Assembly: GCA_947466075.1 (NCBI GenBank)
Contig: CANIBP010000048.1
Coordinates: 1-52,872, forward strand
DNA length: 52,872 bases
Origin: Verrucomicrobiaceae bacterium
Lineage (GTDB): Bacteria > Verrucomicrobiota > Verrucomicrobiia > Verrucomicrobiales > Verrucomicrobiaceae
Reading direction: 5' to 3'
Of this stretch, positions 15,727-24,180 are shown piece by piece; within the stretch, counting starts at the first letter, position 1; the number at the start of each line of letters is the position of its first letter. A program made the position numbers and the translations under genes. The notes under the pieces are model-generated. The model searched no databases, was not told the DNA's origin, and saw only the letters and a list, made by a program, of their open reading frames with translations.

Positions 15727-16785
15727 ATGAATTCACTATCCAATGATCTTTGTGCTGCCGAGTACCTGGAGGGCGTAGAGCTTCCAGGCGGATTGGTTGT
15801 GCAGAGGCGGATTCCTGACGGAGCGACCGGTGGAAATTTTGGTGTGCCTTATATCGTCGTTCGAGAAGGCCCAAGTGAACCAAAAACAGCATTCTTGAAA
15901 GCTCTCAACCTGCGGCGCCTCGCAGGTGAACCTGATTTTGCGAGGGCTTTACAGCGCCATACGACTGCCTTTAACTTTGAGCGTGATATTCTCACCATCT
16001 GCAAAGATAAGGGAATGAAGCGCGTGGCACGTCTTATTGATGCTGGGGAACATCGGCTACCCAACTGCACATTACCGGTGTGCTATATAATCTTCGAGTT
16101 GGCCACGAATGGTGATGTTAGAAGTCACCTCGGACAGATCGCCAATGTCGAGTTGGCTTGGACTCTTCGAACATTACACGAAATCACAGTGGCAATGAAT
16201 CAATTGCACACTCATGGAATTGCTCATCAAGATTTGAAGCCGTCAAATATTCTGATCTTCGAGAATTTTGGGGCGAAAGTGGGAGATCTTGGATGTGCAG
16301 ATGCCATGAACGGTCAAACACCGAGTCCTCGCAGCAACCTAAACATTGCGGGTGACCCAAGCTACGCTCCCCCTGAATTAATTTATTTGGAAGTTTCACA
16401 TGACTGGAAAACACGAAGGCTTGGATGTGATTTATACCTGTTAGGAAGCATCATTGTCTTCTTCTTCACAGGTGGTGCATCTATCACTGCGTTGTGGCGC
16501 AAGGAGTTGAGCCTTGGGCACCAGCCCGCTGCATGGCCACATGATTACCGTTCTGTTTTACCATATGTTCGCGACGCTTTTGAGCGTGGCCTTGCAACAT
16601 TCGGACTTTCACTGCCACCCCAAGTAAGTTCTCAGGTGCTGGAACTGGTCCGTTTTTTGTGCGATCCAGATCCCAAGCTTCGTGGCCACCCATTGAATCG
16701 AACAACCAATCAGTTTGGACTTGAGCGATTCATTTCTGCATTTGATGTGCTCGCCACCAAGGCGGAATACAATCTCTTTCGTTAG
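15727..16785 (+). CDS. Protein-kinase-like protein
   Basis: A 352-aa Ser/Thr-kinase-fold protein with no membrane segment. Visible motifs are a Gly-rich start (GATGGNFG, 32-39), a possible ATP Lys (K58 in AFLKALN), the catalytic loop HQDLKPSN (167-174, usually HRD), DLG at 187-189 (usually DFG) and the GDPSYAPPEL activation-segment end. Catalytic Asp, Asn and DLG Asp are all kept, so activity is possible. The next gene, a TPR protein, begins four bases after the stop. Base composition is clearly AT-richer than the neighbouring icd gene, suggesting horizontal acquisition. Target unknown. Confidence 0.8.
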   Translation: MNSLSNDLCAAEYLEGVELPGGLVVQRRIPDGATGGNFGVPYIVVREGPSEPKTAFLKALNLRRLAGEPDFARALQRHTTAFNFERDILTICKDKGMKRVARLIDAGEHRLPNCTLPVCYIIFELATNGDVRSHLGQIANVELAWTLRTLHEITVAMNQLHTHGIAHQDLKPSNILIFENFGAKVGDLGCADAMNGQTPSPRSNLNIAGDPSYAPPELIYLEVSHDWKTRRLGCDLYLLGSIIVFFFTGGASITALWRKELSLGHQPAAWPHDYRSVLPYVRDAFERGLATFGLSLPPQVSSQVLELVRFLCDPDPKLRGHPLNRTTNQFGLERFISAFDVLATKAEYNLFR

Positions 16786-16789
16786 CATT

Positions 16790-18292
16790 ATGGCCGCCAC
16801 AGATGAGACCGGAGACCGCCGGGTAGTGCCGCGCTGGAAATCTCTGCGCGATGCTCTTCATACCGGTGAACTTGATGGGGCCTTGGTGAACAAGAGTGGA
16901 ACACTCGACGGCACGCAGTTCATCGTGAAAAAAGAACAAGCGTGGCGGGAGAATACGGCATTATAATTTGCTGTTGATGTGGTTAGTGCAGCAATCGTTC
17001 TGGGAAAATCAGACACAGCATTGGAGGCGGCCGAATTCATATTAGCCAGCGGTGGCCCCGTATCTCCATCCGCCGTGGCTTTAGCTCAGAATATTCTGGG
17101 AATTGAAAAAACCGAAAGTGAGCAAAATGTCGCCACTCGAAGCACGATTAGGAAAGAGATAGCCGCATTGAAAACTCGCAGAATCGAGGAGAAGCGAAAT
17201 GCTTTCGTATGGCTCGATCTTGCGCGCAACTACATGCTTCTGGGACACGTCAAATCTGCTAGTGATGCTATTCGGGTGGCTCATGGTCTAGCTCCGTATG
17301 ACCGCTTCGTGTTGCGCAGCTTTGTCCGTTTTCTTCTCCATTCGCGCAAACCAGACGAGGCTCTCCATCTCCTCAGATCAAATCCAAAGACCCCAACTGA
17401 TCCATGGCTGGTGGCTAGCGAAACTGCATTGTCTAGCGTGCTGGATAAATCGCCAAAATTTCTAAAGCTTGGACATAAACTCATCCAAGACGCCAATTAT
17501 TCTCCTTTCCATACGAGTGAGCTAGCCTCGGCTTTGGGCAGCTTCGAGATGTTTGCAGGCAACAATCGAGCTGCTAACAAGATGTTCAGGTTGGCGCTTC
17601 GAAATCCAAATGACAATGCGCTTGCCCAGATTGTTTGGTCGAGCAAGCGAACTGGGTTCACGGAAATCGAGGAGAATGCACTTGCCCTGCCAAATGCTGC
17701 AGAGGCCGTCGCGCTCGATCACCACAACAATGGACGATGGTCAGATGTTGTTTTGCAGTCCAAGGCATGGGCTGAAGAGGAATCTTTTTCATCTCGACCT
17801 CATTTGCTCGCATCGGGTGTATCTGCCTCCCTTCTGAAAGACCCCCAAATGGGAATAGAAATTGCAGAGGCTGGGTTGCCGACAAATCCAGGGCACCCAG
17901 GTTTGCTAAACAACATCGCTTTCTCTCAGGCGTTACTTGGTCGACCAGATGAGGCTCTTATATCAATTGAGAAGGTTGATCGAAAACTCGTAAGCGCGAC
18001 AGACGCAATATGTCTCCTGGCCACCATAGGATTAGCCTATTTCCGCGGAGGAAACATTGCCGAAGGAACGCGTCATTATGAGGCTGCCATTGACGCTGCG
18101 AGGCGGGCTGCAAAACCCACGTTGCAGACACTTGCGCGTTTGTATTTCGGTCGAGAGCTATATCTCAAAGGTGATTCCCGAGGACTTGTATTGGTCCAAG
18201 ACGCACACGAGTCAGCGCAGAAGTTTAAAACAACGACGATACCTGCGGTTGCCGATGCTGTTTTGTCAGAAACGGCCAAAAGCCCCGCTTAG
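16790..18292 (+). pseudogene. TPR protein interrupted by one in-frame TAA
   Basis: Translation from the ATG at 16790 gives MAATDETGDRRVVPRWKSL and runs to a TAA at 16964-16966, after which the same frame stays open to 18292. The junction reads WRENTAL-stop-FAVDVVSAAIVLG, which looks like one continuous helix. The downstream part (about 440 aa) contains TPR-like helical repeats (FVWLDLARNYMLLGHVKSASDAIRVAHGLAPYD; LLNNIAFSQALLGRPDEALISIEK). It may be a recent pseudogene, a stop read-through gene, a sequencing error, or two genes, the second starting at a GTG at 16979. It is coupled to the kinase gene before it. Confidence 0.65.
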
Positions 18293-18358
18293 GCGGCTCC
18301 CTAGACTCTCGCCAATCGACAGCTTGCGCCTCCCGCGAGTGATGGTATGCGTTATGGC

Positions 18359-18622
18359 ATGGCGACCATGACCCACCGCGCGACCTTCGCGCTCGACGAA
18401 GGGACCACCACCCGCATCAAGAGTCTTTCCAAGCTGTGGAAGGTCTCGCAGGCGGAGGTGGTGCGGCGTGCGGTTTCACTGGCTGAGAGGCCAGCGGCCA
18501 AGCCTGATCCGGTGGCCCTGCTCCAACATCTGCACCTGTCGGGTGAGGGGCTACCGTCCAAAGCGGCCAAGGCTTATCTGGCGGAAGTGCGGCAGGATCG
18601 GAAGCAGTGGAGAGGCCGATGA
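18359..18622 (+). CDS. VapB-like ribbon-helix-helix antitoxin
   Basis: A protein of about 87 aa whose N-terminal half, HRATFALDEGTTTRIKSLSKLWKVSQAEVVRRAV, fits a ribbon-helix-helix DNA-binding domain. The C-terminal part is Ala/Lys-rich and probably binds the toxin. Starts at 18347, 18359 or 18368 are possible. The stop overlaps the toxin start (ATGA at 18619-18622), the typical antitoxin-first arrangement, so the pair is probably autoregulated. Confidence 0.8.
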   Translation: MATMTHRATFALDEGTTTRIKSLSKLWKVSQAEVVRRAVSLAERPAAKPDPVALLQHLHLSGEGLPSKAAKAYLAEVRQDRKQWRGR

Positions 18623-18990
18623 TCTGTCTGGACACCAACTACCTGATCCTCGGTCTCGTGCCCGGCAGTCCGGAAAGCCAGGATCTGATCCAGTGGGCGC
18701 AGGCGGGCGAGACACTCGTTGCACCAATGCCAGCGTGGTACGAGTTCATCTGCGGCCCAGTCACCGCACCACAAATCGCCACGATGCGATCCTTTCTGCA
18801 TGATCTCGTCCCTTTCGACGAACCTCAGGCCCTCGAAGCCGCCCGCCTTTTCAACGCCGCAGGCCGCAAACGCACCCTGCGCATTGATGCGATGATCGCC
18901 GCCACGGCCGTCGTGGGTGGCGCTGAACTCGCAACGAACAATCGCACTGATTTCAACGCCTTCGTGCCGCATGGACTGAAGCTGGTTTGA
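18619..18990 (+). CDS. vapC: VapC-like PIN-domain toxin
   Basis: A 123-aa PIN-domain ribonuclease. ICLDTNYLILGL holds the first acidic residue (D5), WYEF the conserved Glu, and RIDAMIAATAVVGGAELATNNRTDF the later Asp residues of the active site. VapC toxins cleave tRNA or rRNA when free of antitoxin. I took the ATG at 18619 that overlaps the antitoxin stop by four bases. The pair sits at the end of the kinase/TPR accessory patch and may stabilise it. Confidence 0.88.
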   Translation: MICLDTNYLILGLVPGSPESQDLIQWAQAGETLVAPMPAWYEFICGPVTAPQIATMRSFLHDLVPFDEPQALEAARLFNAAGRKRTLRIDAMIAATAVVGGAELATNNRTDFNAFVPHGLKLV

Positions 18991-19142
18991 TAGCCTCATT
19001 TGATACTATCACTGCGTGCGTTCGGCTTTTGGAGTCACCCCAACTTCGGCTCTTCAGCGCTCGGAGATCGAGGTTTAGGCCGCCAGGTTAAGCGCCCGCT
19101 TTGTTTGCTGGCGGCATCAGCAAAAGCTGCCAACATCGGCGG

Positions 19143-19898
19143 ATGAAACTCACCTCCTGGAACGTCAACGGCATCCGTGCTTCGCTCGGCAAAGGCCTGC
19201 GTGAATACATGCTCATGGGCGATGCCGATGTCATCTGCCTCCAGGAAACGAAGGCGCAGCAGGAGCAGGTCGATCTCGGCTGGTTCAGCGGCTACACTGC
19301 CGTTTGGAACAGCGCGGTGAAGAAAGGTTACTCCGGCACGCTGATCCTCAGCCGCGTGCCGTTCAAGACCTCCGCACTCGGCTTTGGCATCGACGAACAT
19401 GATCGCGAAGGCCGCCTCATCACCGTGGAGTTTCCCGACTTTCATCTCGTCAACGTGTACACGCCGAACTCGCAGGCCGAACTCGCCCGTCTGAGCTACC
19501 GCATGCAATGGGACGACGCGTATCGCGCGCATTTGAAGAAGCTGGAGAAGACCAAGCCCGTCATCGCCTGCGGTGATCTTAACTGCGCGCATCAGGAAAT
19601 CGATCTCGCCAATCCGAAATCGAACCGCATGAATCCTGGCTTCAGCGATGACGAACGCGCCAGCTTCACCAAGCATCTCGACGTTGGCTTCCTCGACGTC
19701 TTCCGCCAGTTCGATCCCAGCCCTGGTCGCTACACCTGGTGGACACAACGCACGCCCGATGCGCGTGCGAAGAACATCGGCTGGCGGTTGGATTACTGGC
19801 TCGCCTCGGAAAAACTGAAGCCTGCGCTCAAGTCATGCACGATTCGTGATGACGTGCATGGGAGCGATCATTGCCCGGTGGAACTGGTGGTGGGCTAG
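19143..19898 (+). CDS. xthA: Exodeoxyribonuclease III
   Basis: A 251-aa AP-endonuclease/3'-5' exonuclease of base-excision repair. The exonuclease-endonuclease-phosphatase fold is shown by MKLTSWNVNGIRA (Asn7), CLQETKAQ (Glu), GDLNCAH (Asp/Asn), RYTWWT and the terminal GSDHCPVEL (catalytic Asp/His). Length is normal for bacterial ExoIII. The start is set by the conserved N-terminus MKLTSWN; the frame also extends upstream to 19101. Its stop overlaps the end of the convergent MmcQ-like gene by four bases. Confidence 0.94.
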   Translation: MKLTSWNVNGIRASLGKGLREYMLMGDADVICLQETKAQQEQVDLGWFSGYTAVWNSAVKKGYSGTLILSRVPFKTSALGFGIDEHDREGRLITVEFPDFHLVNVYTPNSQAELARLSYRMQWDDAYRAHLKKLEKTKPVIACGDLNCAHQEIDLANPKSNRMNPGFSDDERASFTKHLDVGFLDVFRQFDPSPGRYTWWTQRTPDARAKNIGWRLDYWLASEKLKPALKSCTIRDDVHGSDHCPVELVVG

Positions 19899-20263
19899 CG
19901 CTTCGCTGGATTGCGTTTCAAGCCTTCCTTCGCCTTCTTCGGCAGCGCATCGAAGACGAGCTGATACGAATGCTCGACCAACTCGCGCACGAGTTGCGGT
20001 GGCAGGCTGCCGTCGAGCACGACGGTGTTCCAGTGGCGCTTGTTCATGTGCCAGCCGGGCTTAATGGCCTTGTGTTCGTCCCGCAGCTCGATGGCACGTT
20101 CGGGATCGCATTTGAGATTGATGCGCGGCGGAAAATCCTCCGGAACGGTGACGGCGAACATCTTGTCGCCAACTTTGTACACCAGCGCCTCGGGACCAAA
20201 GGGTGTTGTTTCTTCCGCGCCGGGCAGACTGAGGCAATGGGCGATGACATCGGGCAGGTCCAT
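19895..20263 (-). CDS. MmcQ/YjbR family protein
   Basis: A 122-aa protein with the family pattern: CLSLPGAEETTPFGPEALVYKVGDKMFA, then PPRINLKCDPE, PGWHMNKRHWNTVVLDG and LVEHSYQLVFDALPKK. This is the CyaY-like fold of the MmcQ/YjbR (DUF419) family, thought to bind DNA; the biological role is unknown. The ATG at 20263 sets the family's usual length; the longer frame to 20497 runs through an inverted repeat and is rejected. Confidence 0.9.
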   Translation of the reverse strand: MDLPDVIAHCLSLPGAEETTPFGPEALVYKVGDKMFAVTVPEDFPPRINLKCDPERAIELRDEHKAIKPGWHMNKRHWNTVVLDGSLPPQLVRELVEHSYQLVFDALPKKAKEGLKRNPAKR

Positions 20264-20302
20264 GGGCGCATGATATGGCGACGCGCCTGTTGTTGCGCAA
20301 AT

Positions 20303-20379
20303 AGTACGATGGACACTCGTGTCCGCGATCTGCGACCTCGACATGCCCACACACGACGGACAAGAGTGTTCATCGTACT
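20303..20379. repeat. REP-like inverted repeat, 23-bp arms
   Basis: The left arm 20303-20325 (AGTACGATGGACACT then CGTGTCCG) is the inverse complement of the right arm 20357-20379 with only two mismatches, separated by 31 bases. The left arm also contains the small palindrome GGACAC-TC-GTGTCC. A related element occurs at 51201-51225 (GTCGGACA-GGAG-TGTCCGAC followed by GTACTT), so this is probably a dispersed intergenic repeat family. Confidence 0.75.
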
Positions 20380-20427
20380 TTATCAGCAGGCTTGTCTCGG
20401 GTCCGCCGATTAGATAGTCTTGCGGAT

Positions 20428-21435
20428 ATGAATGCCCAATTGAGCCGCCGGTCGTTTCTCCGCTCCACTGCATCGCTGGCGGCTCTCGCCGCGACACCGC
20501 GCATACTGCAAGCCGCGCCCGTTGTGCCGGAGTCTGTCGTAAAGCTGCTCTATGAGTCGCTGAAGCCGGAGCAACGGAAGGAAGTCTGTTTTGCGTGGGA
20601 TCATGTGGATCCGAAGCGCGGTCTGCTGCGCACGCGACTAGAAAACAACTGGCGTATCACCAAGCCGGCGATCAAGAGCGAGTTCTTCACCGCTGATCAA
20701 CAAGCGATGATTCGTACCATCTTCGAGGGAATCACGGCTCCCGAGTGGCATGAGCGTTTCGACAAGCAGCTCGATGACGATATTGGCGGCTTCGGCAACA
20801 AGCAGGGCATCGCGATTTTCGGCGAACCGGGCAGCGGCAAGTTTGAGTTCGTGCTCAGCAGCCGGCACATGACGCTGCGTTGTGATGGCGACAGCTCCGA
20901 GCATGTGGCCTTCGGCGGCCCCATTCTTTATGCGCACGAAGGCGATGCGCTCTATGAGAAGCCGAATCATCCGCACAACGTCTTCTGGCATCAGGCGCTG
21001 GAGGCGAACAAGCTCTACCATGTGCTCGACGCGAAGCATCAGGCGCTCGCGCTCGTCACGCAGGGCATGCCGACCGAGGAACTGGTGGGATTCAAAGGCA
21101 AGGACGGCAAGTTTCCCGGCTGCCCAGTGTCCGAATTCGCCGCCGATCAGAAAGCGGAGCTTCAGCGCATTCTCAATCATATGCTGGAGCCGTTTCGCCA
21201 ATCAGATCAGGACGAGGCGATGAAATGCCTCACCGCGCAGGGCGGACTCGATCATTGCAGCCTCGCCTTCTACAAAGAGGGCGATCTCGGCGACGACGGC
21301 ATCTACGACAACTGGCGCATCGAAGGCCCGTCCTTCGTCTGGTACTTTCGTGGCCGCCCGCACGTGCATGTGTGGGTGAACGTGGCCGATGATTCTTCAG
21401 TGAAGCTGAACTCGTATCAGAATTCCATCATGTGA
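20428..21435 (+). CDS. Tat-exported DUF3500 protein
   Basis: A 335-aa protein. The N-terminus carries a twin-arginine signal, SRRSFLRSTASLAALAAT. The body matches DUF3500: GFGNKQGIAIFGEPGSGKFEFVLSSRHMTLRCDG, AFGGPILYAHEG and WYFRGRPHVHVWVNV near the end. DUF3500 proteins are exported and of unknown activity; the His-rich HPHNVFWHQAL and PHVHVW segments could bind metal, which is inference. The ATG at 20428 was chosen because it gives the complete Tat signal. Confidence 0.85.
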   Translation: MNAQLSRRSFLRSTASLAALAATPRILQAAPVVPESVVKLLYESLKPEQRKEVCFAWDHVDPKRGLLRTRLENNWRITKPAIKSEFFTADQQAMIRTIFEGITAPEWHERFDKQLDDDIGGFGNKQGIAIFGEPGSGKFEFVLSSRHMTLRCDGDSSEHVAFGGPILYAHEGDALYEKPNHPHNVFWHQALEANKLYHVLDAKHQALALVTQGMPTEELVGFKGKDGKFPGCPVSEFAADQKAELQRILNHMLEPFRQSDQDEAMKCLTAQGGLDHCSLAFYKEGDLGDDGIYDNWRIEGPSFVWYFRGRPHVHVWVNVADDSSVKLNSYQNSIM

Positions 21436-21450
21436 TGGGCTGCCTCCCAA

Positions 21451-22740
21451 TTACACCAGCATCAGCGCCGGATTTTCGAGCAGCTTGCGCATTTCGGCGA
21501 GGAAGGTGGCAGCGACGGCACCATCGACGACGCGATGGTCACCGCTGAGGCCGACCCACATGCGCTGACCGACGACGACCTGGCCTTTGTCATTCACGAC
21601 GGCGGCTTTGCGGATGCTGCCGATGGCGACAATCGCGGCCTGCGGTGGATTGATGATGGCGGCGAACTGGTCGATGCCATACGCGCCGAGATTCGACACG
21701 GTGATCGTGCCACCGGCGAAGTCGTCGGGGCTGAGCTTCTTGTTCTTGGCCTTGCCGGCGAGGTCTTTGACGCTCTGGCTGATTTCGAGCAGCGTTTTCT
21801 TTTCCGCCTGCTTGATGACCGGGGTGACGAGACCGTCATCAATCGCGATGGCGACGCTGAGGCCGACGGATTTGAATTTAACGATGGCATCGCCATCCCA
21901 TGCGGCATTGATGGCGGGCTGGGCCTGTGCGGCACGAACGACGGCCTTGAGGATGAAATCGTTGACGGTGTACTTCACGCCGCCGGTTTTTTCATTGGCG
22001 GCGTTGAGGTGCGCGCGGAATTCCATGAGCGGCGCGGCATCGACTTCCATCTGGAGGTAGAAATGCGGGATCTGCGTCTTCGAGGCGAGCAGGCGCTCGG
22101 CGATGATGTTGCGCATGCTGCTGGTGGGCACGCGTTCGTCATCTGGGCCAATGACGGGGCGAATTGCAGGTGTAGCAGGGCCGCGTGAAGCACCACCACC
22201 GACAGGGGCGTTCTCCACGTCTTCGCGCACGATGCGTCCGCCAGGGCCGGTACCGATGAGAGTATTGAGATCGACGCCGCGCTCAGCAGCGATTTTTTTG
22301 GCAAGCGGGGAGGCTTTGACGCGAAGGTTGGCGTTTCCAGCGGCAGCACGGCTCTTGTGCTGTGGTGCGAGTGGGAGACGCGGGCCAGCGCTGGCGGCCT
22401 TGGCAGCTGCAGCGGCGGGTTTTTTCTCTGCAGCGGGAGCTGGAGCCGCGGCTGCTTGAGCTTTGGCGATGAGTTCGTCGAGATTCGCTGGCGCAGCTTC
22501 ATCGTCTTCGAGAATGACCGCGAGCGGAGCGCCGAGCGGGACTTTGCCCCCGGGCATGGCGATGAACTTGTGGAGCACGCCTTCAAACGGGCTGGCGTAT
22601 TCCATGGTGGCCTTGTCGGTCTCAATGTCGGCGATGGCTTTGCCGACGGTGACTTTGTCCCCTTCTTTGACTGTCCATTTGGCGAGGGTGCCCTCGGTCA
22701 TGGTGTCACTGAGCTTGGGCATTTCGATGAATTTGGGCAT
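21451..22740 (-). CDS. pdhC: Pyruvate dehydrogenase E2 (dihydrolipoamide acetyltransferase)
   Basis: A 429-aa E2 subunit. An N-terminal lipoyl domain (residues 1-75) carries the lipoylated Lys in IETDKATMEY. An Ala/Pro-rich linker follows (100-130), then the peripheral subunit-binding domain (VKASPLAKKIAAERGVDLNTLIGTGPGGRIVREDV). The catalytic domain ends with the active-site motif SGDHRVVDGAVAATFL. It transfers the acetyl group to CoA and forms the complex core. The E1-beta gene lies 42 bases upstream on the same strand. There is no E1-alpha or E3 gene in the window. Confidence 0.95.
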   Translation of the reverse strand: MPKFIEMPKLSDTMTEGTLAKWTVKEGDKVTVGKAIADIETDKATMEYASPFEGVLHKFIAMPGGKVPLGAPLAVILEDDEAAPANLDELIAKAQAAAAPAPAAEKKPAAAAAKAASAGPRLPLAPQHKSRAAAGNANLRVKASPLAKKIAAERGVDLNTLIGTGPGGRIVREDVENAPVGGGASRGPATPAIRPVIGPDDERVPTSSMRNIIAERLLASKTQIPHFYLQMEVDAAPLMEFRAHLNAANEKTGGVKYTVNDFILKAVVRAAQAQPAINAAWDGDAIVKFKSVGLSVAIAIDDGLVTPVIKQAEKKTLLEISQSVKDLAGKAKNKKLSPDDFAGGTITVSNLGAYGIDQFAAIINPPQAAIVAIGSIRKAAVVNDKGQVVVGQRMWVGLSGDHRVVDGAVAATFLAEMRKLLENPALMLV

Positions 22741-22782
22741 GGCGAAATCAGGATTGAAAGTTGGAAGTGCGAAGGGGACGTA

Positions 22783-23778
22783 TCAGAAAATACTCAAGGC
22801 TTTGGCGACAACGACAGCGGCCGTTGGAATCTGGATGGCTTCGAGTGGCGGGCTATAGATCGCGGGCGAATCGAGGCTGCATACGCGTTGCACCGGAGCG
22901 TCGAGTTCGTCGAAGATGCGCTCCTGAATCATGTAGGCGATTTGAGCACCGATGCCGCAGTAGGGCTTATTTTCTTCGACGTAGATGGCGCGGTGCGTTT
23001 TCGCGACGGATTCGAGAATGGTGTCTTCATCCAGCGGACGAATGCTGCGCAGATCGACGACCTCGGCGCTGATGCCGTGTTCTTCTTCGAGGATGCGTGC
23101 GGCTTCGAGGCAGGTGATGACAGCACGCCCATGAGCGATGAGGGAGATGTCGGTGCCTTCGCGTTTCACGTCTGCAAGGCCGAGCGGAATGAAGAGTTCG
23201 CCGTTGGGGAGTTCATCGTTGGCGGGCACGTCCCATTCGGCACCGTAAAGGATGGTGCTTTCCATGAACATGACGGGGTCATTGTCACGGATGGAAGCCT
23301 TCATAAGGCCCTTGGCATCGTAAGCGTTGCTGGGGCAGACGCATTTCATACCTGGGAAACTGGCCATGATATTCTCTGGCGTGTGGCTGTGTGTGGCGCC
23401 TACGCTGGTGCCGCCGTTGGCAGGGCCACGGATGACAATGGGCACGTTGATCTTGCCACCGCTCATGTAGCGCACCATGGCGCCATTATTGACGATCTGA
23501 TCCCAGGCCACGGTGTAGAAGCTCCAAAACATCAGTTCCATCACCGGACGCACACCGAGCATGCTGGCACCGATTCCCATGCCGATGAAGCCGGCCTCAC
23601 TGATAGGGGTATCCACGAGGCGTTTGTCGCCCCACTTTTCCCACAGGCCCTGCGTTACTTTGTATGCGCCGTTGTATTGGGCCACTTCTTCACCCATGAC
23701 CACGACCATGGGGTCGCGGGCGATTTCTTCATCAAGGGCTTCACGGATGGCGTCGCGGTAGGAGATTCGGCGGGGCAT
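22783..23778 (-). CDS. pdhB: Pyruvate dehydrogenase E1 component, beta subunit
   Basis: A 331-aa transketolase-like subunit. Typical sequence parts are ISYRDAIREALDEEIARDPMVVVMGEEVAQYNGAYKVT at the N-terminus, EAGFIGMGIGASMLGVRPVMELMFWSF, and the C-terminal HRAIYVEENKPYCGIGAQIA. With the alpha subunit it decarboxylates pyruvate with thiamine diphosphate. It is the first gene of the pdhB-pdhC pair. The alpha subunit is not upstream, where a non-coding region and the divergent sigma factor lie, so it must be encoded elsewhere. Confidence 0.95.
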   Translation of the reverse strand: MPRRISYRDAIREALDEEIARDPMVVVMGEEVAQYNGAYKVTQGLWEKWGDKRLVDTPISEAGFIGMGIGASMLGVRPVMELMFWSFYTVAWDQIVNNGAMVRYMSGGKINVPIVIRGPANGGTSVGATHSHTPENIMASFPGMKCVCPSNAYDAKGLMKASIRDNDPVMFMESTILYGAEWDVPANDELPNGELFIPLGLADVKREGTDISLIAHGRAVITCLEAARILEEEHGISAEVVDLRSIRPLDEDTILESVAKTHRAIYVEENKPYCGIGAQIAYMIQERIFDELDAPVQRVCSLDSPAIYSPPLEAIQIPTAAVVVAKALSIF

Positions 23779-24180
23779 AGCAGGATTTTCGGGGGCCAGT
23801 AAGTCGGGGAGAGGCGGGGCGGTGTCAAGCGGGGGGCGTTATTGAGCAAAAAGGCAATAAAGGAATCCACGGTACAGCTGGTACAGTCTGCACTAAGTCT
23901 CCGAAAGCGGGAAAAGTGCCGGATTGAAGCCTGTTTTGTTAGCAAATCCTAATCTTTTTTAGAAATGGTGTTGACGTGGCCCGTAAAGTTTAGTTCAACG
24001 GAGTCTGCAATTTCCTTCCTCGTGCCACTTTCGCCCAGTACATCTCTGCCTTCTGGCCACAAACTTGCTCAAAAAAGACGAGCAAAGTCAAAATCGTCTG
24101 ATATTGTGACGGCCCCCTGCGTCATGGCCGGGGGCAAGGACGTTGCTCTTTGTATCGTATTACCCAACTAGAACGCTCAT
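23779..24180. other. Divergent control region of pdhB and sigma factor gene
   Basis: About 400 bases without a gene separate pdhB (minus) from the sigma factor (plus). It is AT-richer than its surroundings. I see an inverted pair TTATTG/CAATAA near 23840-23861 on the pdh side, a TTGACG at about 23972 that could be a -35 box, and a GC hairpin GCCCCC/GGGGGC at 24112-24135 in the probable leader of the sigma gene. No promoter can be fixed with confidence. Confidence 0.45.

Noticed and set aside
13667..15892. 741-aa antisense frame opposite icd
   Set aside because: It is a by-product of GC-rich third codon positions in icd; the translation is low-complexity and lacks any domain.
22357..23802. 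481-aa plus-strand frame opposite pdhB and pdhC
   Set aside because: Shadow spanning two conserved genes and their gap.
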